This document shows positions 62,033 through 64,000 of a stretch of 64,000 nucleotides of DNA, piece after piece (within the stretch, counting starts at the first letter, position 1; each line of letters opens with the position of its first letter). The position numbers were made by a program, and so were the translations under genes. The notes beneath the pieces are model-generated. The model was not told the DNA's origin and ran no database searches. It worked only from the letters and a program-made list of their open reading frames with translations. The stretch spans positions 1 through 64,000 of the forward strand of contig JALFLW010000030.1 of the NCBI GenBank assembly GCA_022774505.1, read 5' to 3'. The DNA is from Lachnospiraceae bacterium (lineage in GTDB: Bacteria > Bacillota > Clostridia > Lachnospirales > Lachnospiraceae).

Positions 62033-62776
62033 ATGAGATTAATGATCATACGTCACGGAGATCCGGATTATAGTATAGATTCCCTGACTCCAAAGGGATG
62101 GCGGGAGGCAAAGCTTTTGGCAGATCGTCTTTGCAGAATGGATATAAAGAAGTTTTATGTATCTCCCCTTGGAAGGGCAAAGGATACGGCCTCTTTCACT
62201 TTGGAACGATTGGGAAGAAAGGCCTGTGAAAAGAAATGGATGAGAGAATTTGATGTGCAGATTGACCGGCCGGATATAGAGGGAAAAAGCATTGTCTGGG
62301 ACTGGCTCCCGGCAGACTGGACCAATATACGGGATTTTTACGATAAGGATGCATGGAGAAGTTATCCCGTATTGAGGCAGGGCGTGTCAGAACATGGAGA
62401 TGCCGGGGCGGAATATGACTGGGTCATTGAAGGCTTTGACAAACTTTTGGCAGAGCATGGGTATAGAAGAAGCGGACAGATATATCAGGCAGAGAATGCC
62501 AATGATGATACGATCGTACTGTTTTGTCATTTTGGATTGGAATGTGTGCTTTTGAGCCATCTTCTGGGGATATCCCCGATGGTATTATGGCACGGTTTTT
62601 GTGCAGCACCGACATCAGTAACTACTCTTTATACGGAAGAAAGACGCCAGGGAACGGCCTCTTTCAGAATGGCTTCATTTGGAGATATTTCACATTTATA
62701 TGCAGCGGGAGAAAAACCGGCATTTGCTGCCAGATTTTGTGAATGTTTTGATCATACAGAGGAACGACATGATTAA
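62033..62776 (+). CDS. Histidine phosphatase family protein
   Basis: 247 residues from ATG 62033, chosen because the family motif RHGDPDY (usually RHGxTxx) then lies at residues 6-12 as expected. The phosphohistidine His7 is present; YVSPLGRAKDTA carries the second Arg and FCHFGLECVLLSHLLG the C-terminal His. The substrate is unknown. An in-frame upstream ATG at 61919 lies within the preceding terminator and is rejected. Confidence 0.85.
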   Translation: MRLMIIRHGDPDYSIDSLTPKGWREAKLLADRLCRMDIKKFYVSPLGRAKDTASFTLERLGRKACEKKWMREFDVQIDRPDIEGKSIVWDWLPADWTNIRDFYDKDAWRSYPVLRQGVSEHGDAGAEYDWVIEGFDKLLAEHGYRRSGQIYQAENANDDTIVLFCHFGLECVLLSHLLGISPMVLWHGFCAAPTSVTTLYTEERRQGTASFRMASFGDISHLYAAGEKPAFAARFCECFDHTEERHD

Positions 62777-62791
62777 ATTGTAGGTTTTATA

Positions 62792-63158
62792 AACGAAGAC
62801 TTCCCATACCAAAAATCAATGTATATCCATAATATGTCTTATGTTCTGAAGAGTAATTGGACATTTTGCCTCGGAAAACAAATTGATCCGTGAGCTGTGA
62901 CTAAAAAATTGACGCAGATCAGTAGGATTTCTGAAAAGACTTTGCTTTGCAATGCTTTGATGAATACGGGAGGATGCGTTCATCAAACATCAAAGCAGCA
63001 AAGCAATTCGTCTTTTCGAAATCCGTAAGTGACAAGACAATTTTTTAGTCACAGCTCACGGATTTAAAAGTGCTTGAAAAGGCAAAATGCTATTACAGGC
63101 AACCAGACATAAGACATATTATGGGGACTTCCTGTTATTGGTATGGGAAGTCTTCGTT
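62792..63158. mobile_element. 367-bp palindromic MITE-like element
   Basis: The ends are a perfect 19-bp inverted repeat: AACGAAGACTTCCCATACC at 62792-62810 and its reverse complement at 63140-63158. A second perfect 24-bp inverted repeat lies at 62888-62911 and 63038-63061. The centre forms a long near-perfect hairpin: GGATTTC-GAAAAGAC, TTGCTTTGC and TTTGATG blocks pair with 62988-63024. No ORF is inside. Arms are related to repeats at 15395 and 41770. This fills most of the 62777-63278 gap; the remaining ~120 bp before the next gene is AT-rich without a recognised site. Confidence 0.85.
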
Positions 63159-63278
63159 ATTAAAAAAATATTTTTATTTTTGCAACATTTTTGAAGATAG
63201 AGGCACAGATAAATAGGAATTCCGAAATAAAAGTTTTGCAAATTATTTATGCTGCCGTCAGCGGAAGGGGGGATTCGT

Positions 63279-64000
63279 ATGAAAGGTGCTTCTAAGACAG
63301 CAACGGAGTCAATGATCTGTCTGCGGATGCAGGAGATCAAAAGACACAGGGACAGCCGGAACAGGCGGATGCCGGTAGTCTGTTGGATCATTGGGATTGC
63401 TTTGATAATATGTTTTTTTATAAGTTTTTTGGGAGGGGGAGAGAATGGACGTACTACTACTGTAGAGCATGCAGACAGTTACGGACAGATATATCAATAT
63501 TATGTGGGGCTGTTGGAAAAACAGGATCAATATGTTTTGGCAAAATCGGATAATCTGTCAGGAGTAATGAGTTCTGCGGGGGATTTAAATACGGGTGCCG
63601 CACAGGCTGTAAGCTCTGAAAATGCACTGACACAGGCCTATACATCAATGAATCGGAGAGAAAAGGAGATTGGAGAGGCTGATCGTACCGTGACAGATGG
63701 AAAATGGATATATACGTTAACTGCGGATTGGGAAGCAAAGCAGAATTTTCTCGTGATATCTAAACCGGATGGAAAAAATACCGAGAAAGTGCTTAGAATG
63801 CCGGTTCCGCTTCCGAAAGATAAAAATGATCATCCATATGCACTTTATGAGTCACCATGGCCGGTGAATAGAAATGCAGAAATATATGTAAAAGGAAATA
63901 TTCTTGTTATTGCACAGGAGCTTTGTGGAGAGTTTGAATGGGACATAAAAACAGCTGCTTATTTTTATGATATATCAGACATAACCTGTCCGCGGGAGCT
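63279..64000 (+). CDS. Membrane-anchored beta-propeller protein (PF09826-like), 3'-truncated
   Basis: ATG 63279 is preceded by GGAAGGGGGG. The frame is open to the window edge (240 codons). A cytoplasmic basic N terminus is followed by one membrane helix (about residues 32-52), a polar Ser/Gln-rich stalk and the start of a repetitive domain: VTDGKWIYTLTAD, FLVISKPDG, and VKGNILVIAQELCGEF with AYFYDISDITCPRE. The IYDISD pattern is typical of the Beta_propel family of secreted Firmicute proteins, of unknown function. The promoter may have been affected by the palindromic element upstream. Confidence 0.7.
   Translation, partial: MKGASKTATESMICLRMQEIKRHRDSRNRRMPVVCWIIGIALIICFFISFLGGGENGRTTTVEHADSYGQIYQYYVGLLEKQDQYVLAKSDNLSGVMSSAGDLNTGAAQAVSSENALTQAYTSMNRREKEIGEADRTVTDGKWIYTLTADWEAKQNFLVISKPDGKNTEKVLRMPVPLPKDKNDHPYALYESPWPVNRNAEIYVKGNILVIAQELCGEFEWDIKTAAYFYDISDITCPRE

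Noticed and set aside
62777..63278. Coding gene in the palindromic region
   Set aside because: Short frames exist only as by-products of the inverted repeats; none has an RBS or exceeds what chance gives.
1..64000. tRNA, rRNA, CRISPR arrays or prophage
   Set aside because: I read both strands for tRNA cloverleaf ends, rRNA blocks, regularly spaced repeats and phage structural genes and found none. A covariance search would be the decisive test for tRNAs.

Overview
The window looks like chromosomal DNA of an anaerobic, spore-forming Lachnospiraceae-type Firmicute (Clostridia), probably a gut commensal. The evidence is a spoIIAA-spoIIAB-sigF-spoVA sporulation block, the [FeFe]-hydrogenase maturase HydF, a bile-salt-hydrolase-like enzyme, intracellular GH51 and GH29 glycosidases, Clostridia-type families (DUF342, DUF3881, DUF6171, DegV, split transketolase), strong AGGAGG ribosome-binding sites and moderate GC. 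Genus is not determined. I see no rRNA, tRNA, CRISPR array or prophage. The only transposase gene is one IS30-family copy.

Layout. 1-2.4 kb: three envelope or secreted proteins, the first cut by the window edge. 2.4-8.2 kb: valS, a DUF342 (FapA-like) protein, a 50-residue small ORF and a zinc-ribbon/TPR membrane protein. 8.4-11.8 kb: the forespore sigma-F operon running into spoVAA-AB-AC, with no spoVAD or spoVAE behind it. 11.9-15.4 kb: bile-salt-hydrolase family gene, an IS30 element and an acidic membrane protein. 15.4-18.5 kb: thiamin thiazole operon thiS-thiG-thiH-tenI. 18.5-21.7 kb, minus strand: dapA under a lysine riboswitch, then a GH51 arabinofuranosidase and a DUF6171 gene. 21.7-24.1 kb: a class A penicillin-binding protein whose transpeptidase motifs are destroyed, transcribed divergently from dapA through overlapping -35 boxes. 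24-38.7 kb: housekeeping and transport genes (DUF3881, degV, proA, hydF, ABC pair, LPG-synthase-TM protein, yigZ, rarA, decarboxylase-fold enzyme, galM, HAD). 38.9-47 kb: YgiQ, a FliD-like protein behind a sigma-28-like promoter, rsmE, cysteine desulfurase-thiI, an HPr-like protein and mtaB. 47-52.8 kb: ireB-ruvX-yrzB-(RNase J-ylbF)-mltG-like-trmR-trhP, an order that parallels Bacillus yrzL-yrrK-yrzB-yrrL-yrrM-yrrN/O with two genes inserted. 52.8-64 kb: small HTH plus GH29 fucosidase, cold-shock protein, ABC-F ATPase, thioesterase, arylsulfotransferase-like protein, transaldolase and split transketolase, histidine phosphatase, a 367-bp palindromic element and a beta-propeller protein cut by the right edge.

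How the parts connect. Thiamin supply (thiSGH-tenI, thiI and its desulfurase) feeds TPP enzymes such as the split transketolase. dapA feeds lysine, peptidoglycan and, in sporulating cells, dipicolinate, whose uptake into the spore needs SpoVA proteins. Several proteins keep a family fold while losing its catalytic residues: the PBP, the arylsulfotransferase-like protein, the HPr-like protein without its histidine, and the MltG-like protein without its catalytic domain.

The observations I consider most worth following are the pseudo-PBP and its shared promoter with dapA, the palindromic element with its dispersed half copies, and the sigma-28-like promoter before an isolated FliD-like gene. 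All family assignments are by eye from motifs; no database search was run.
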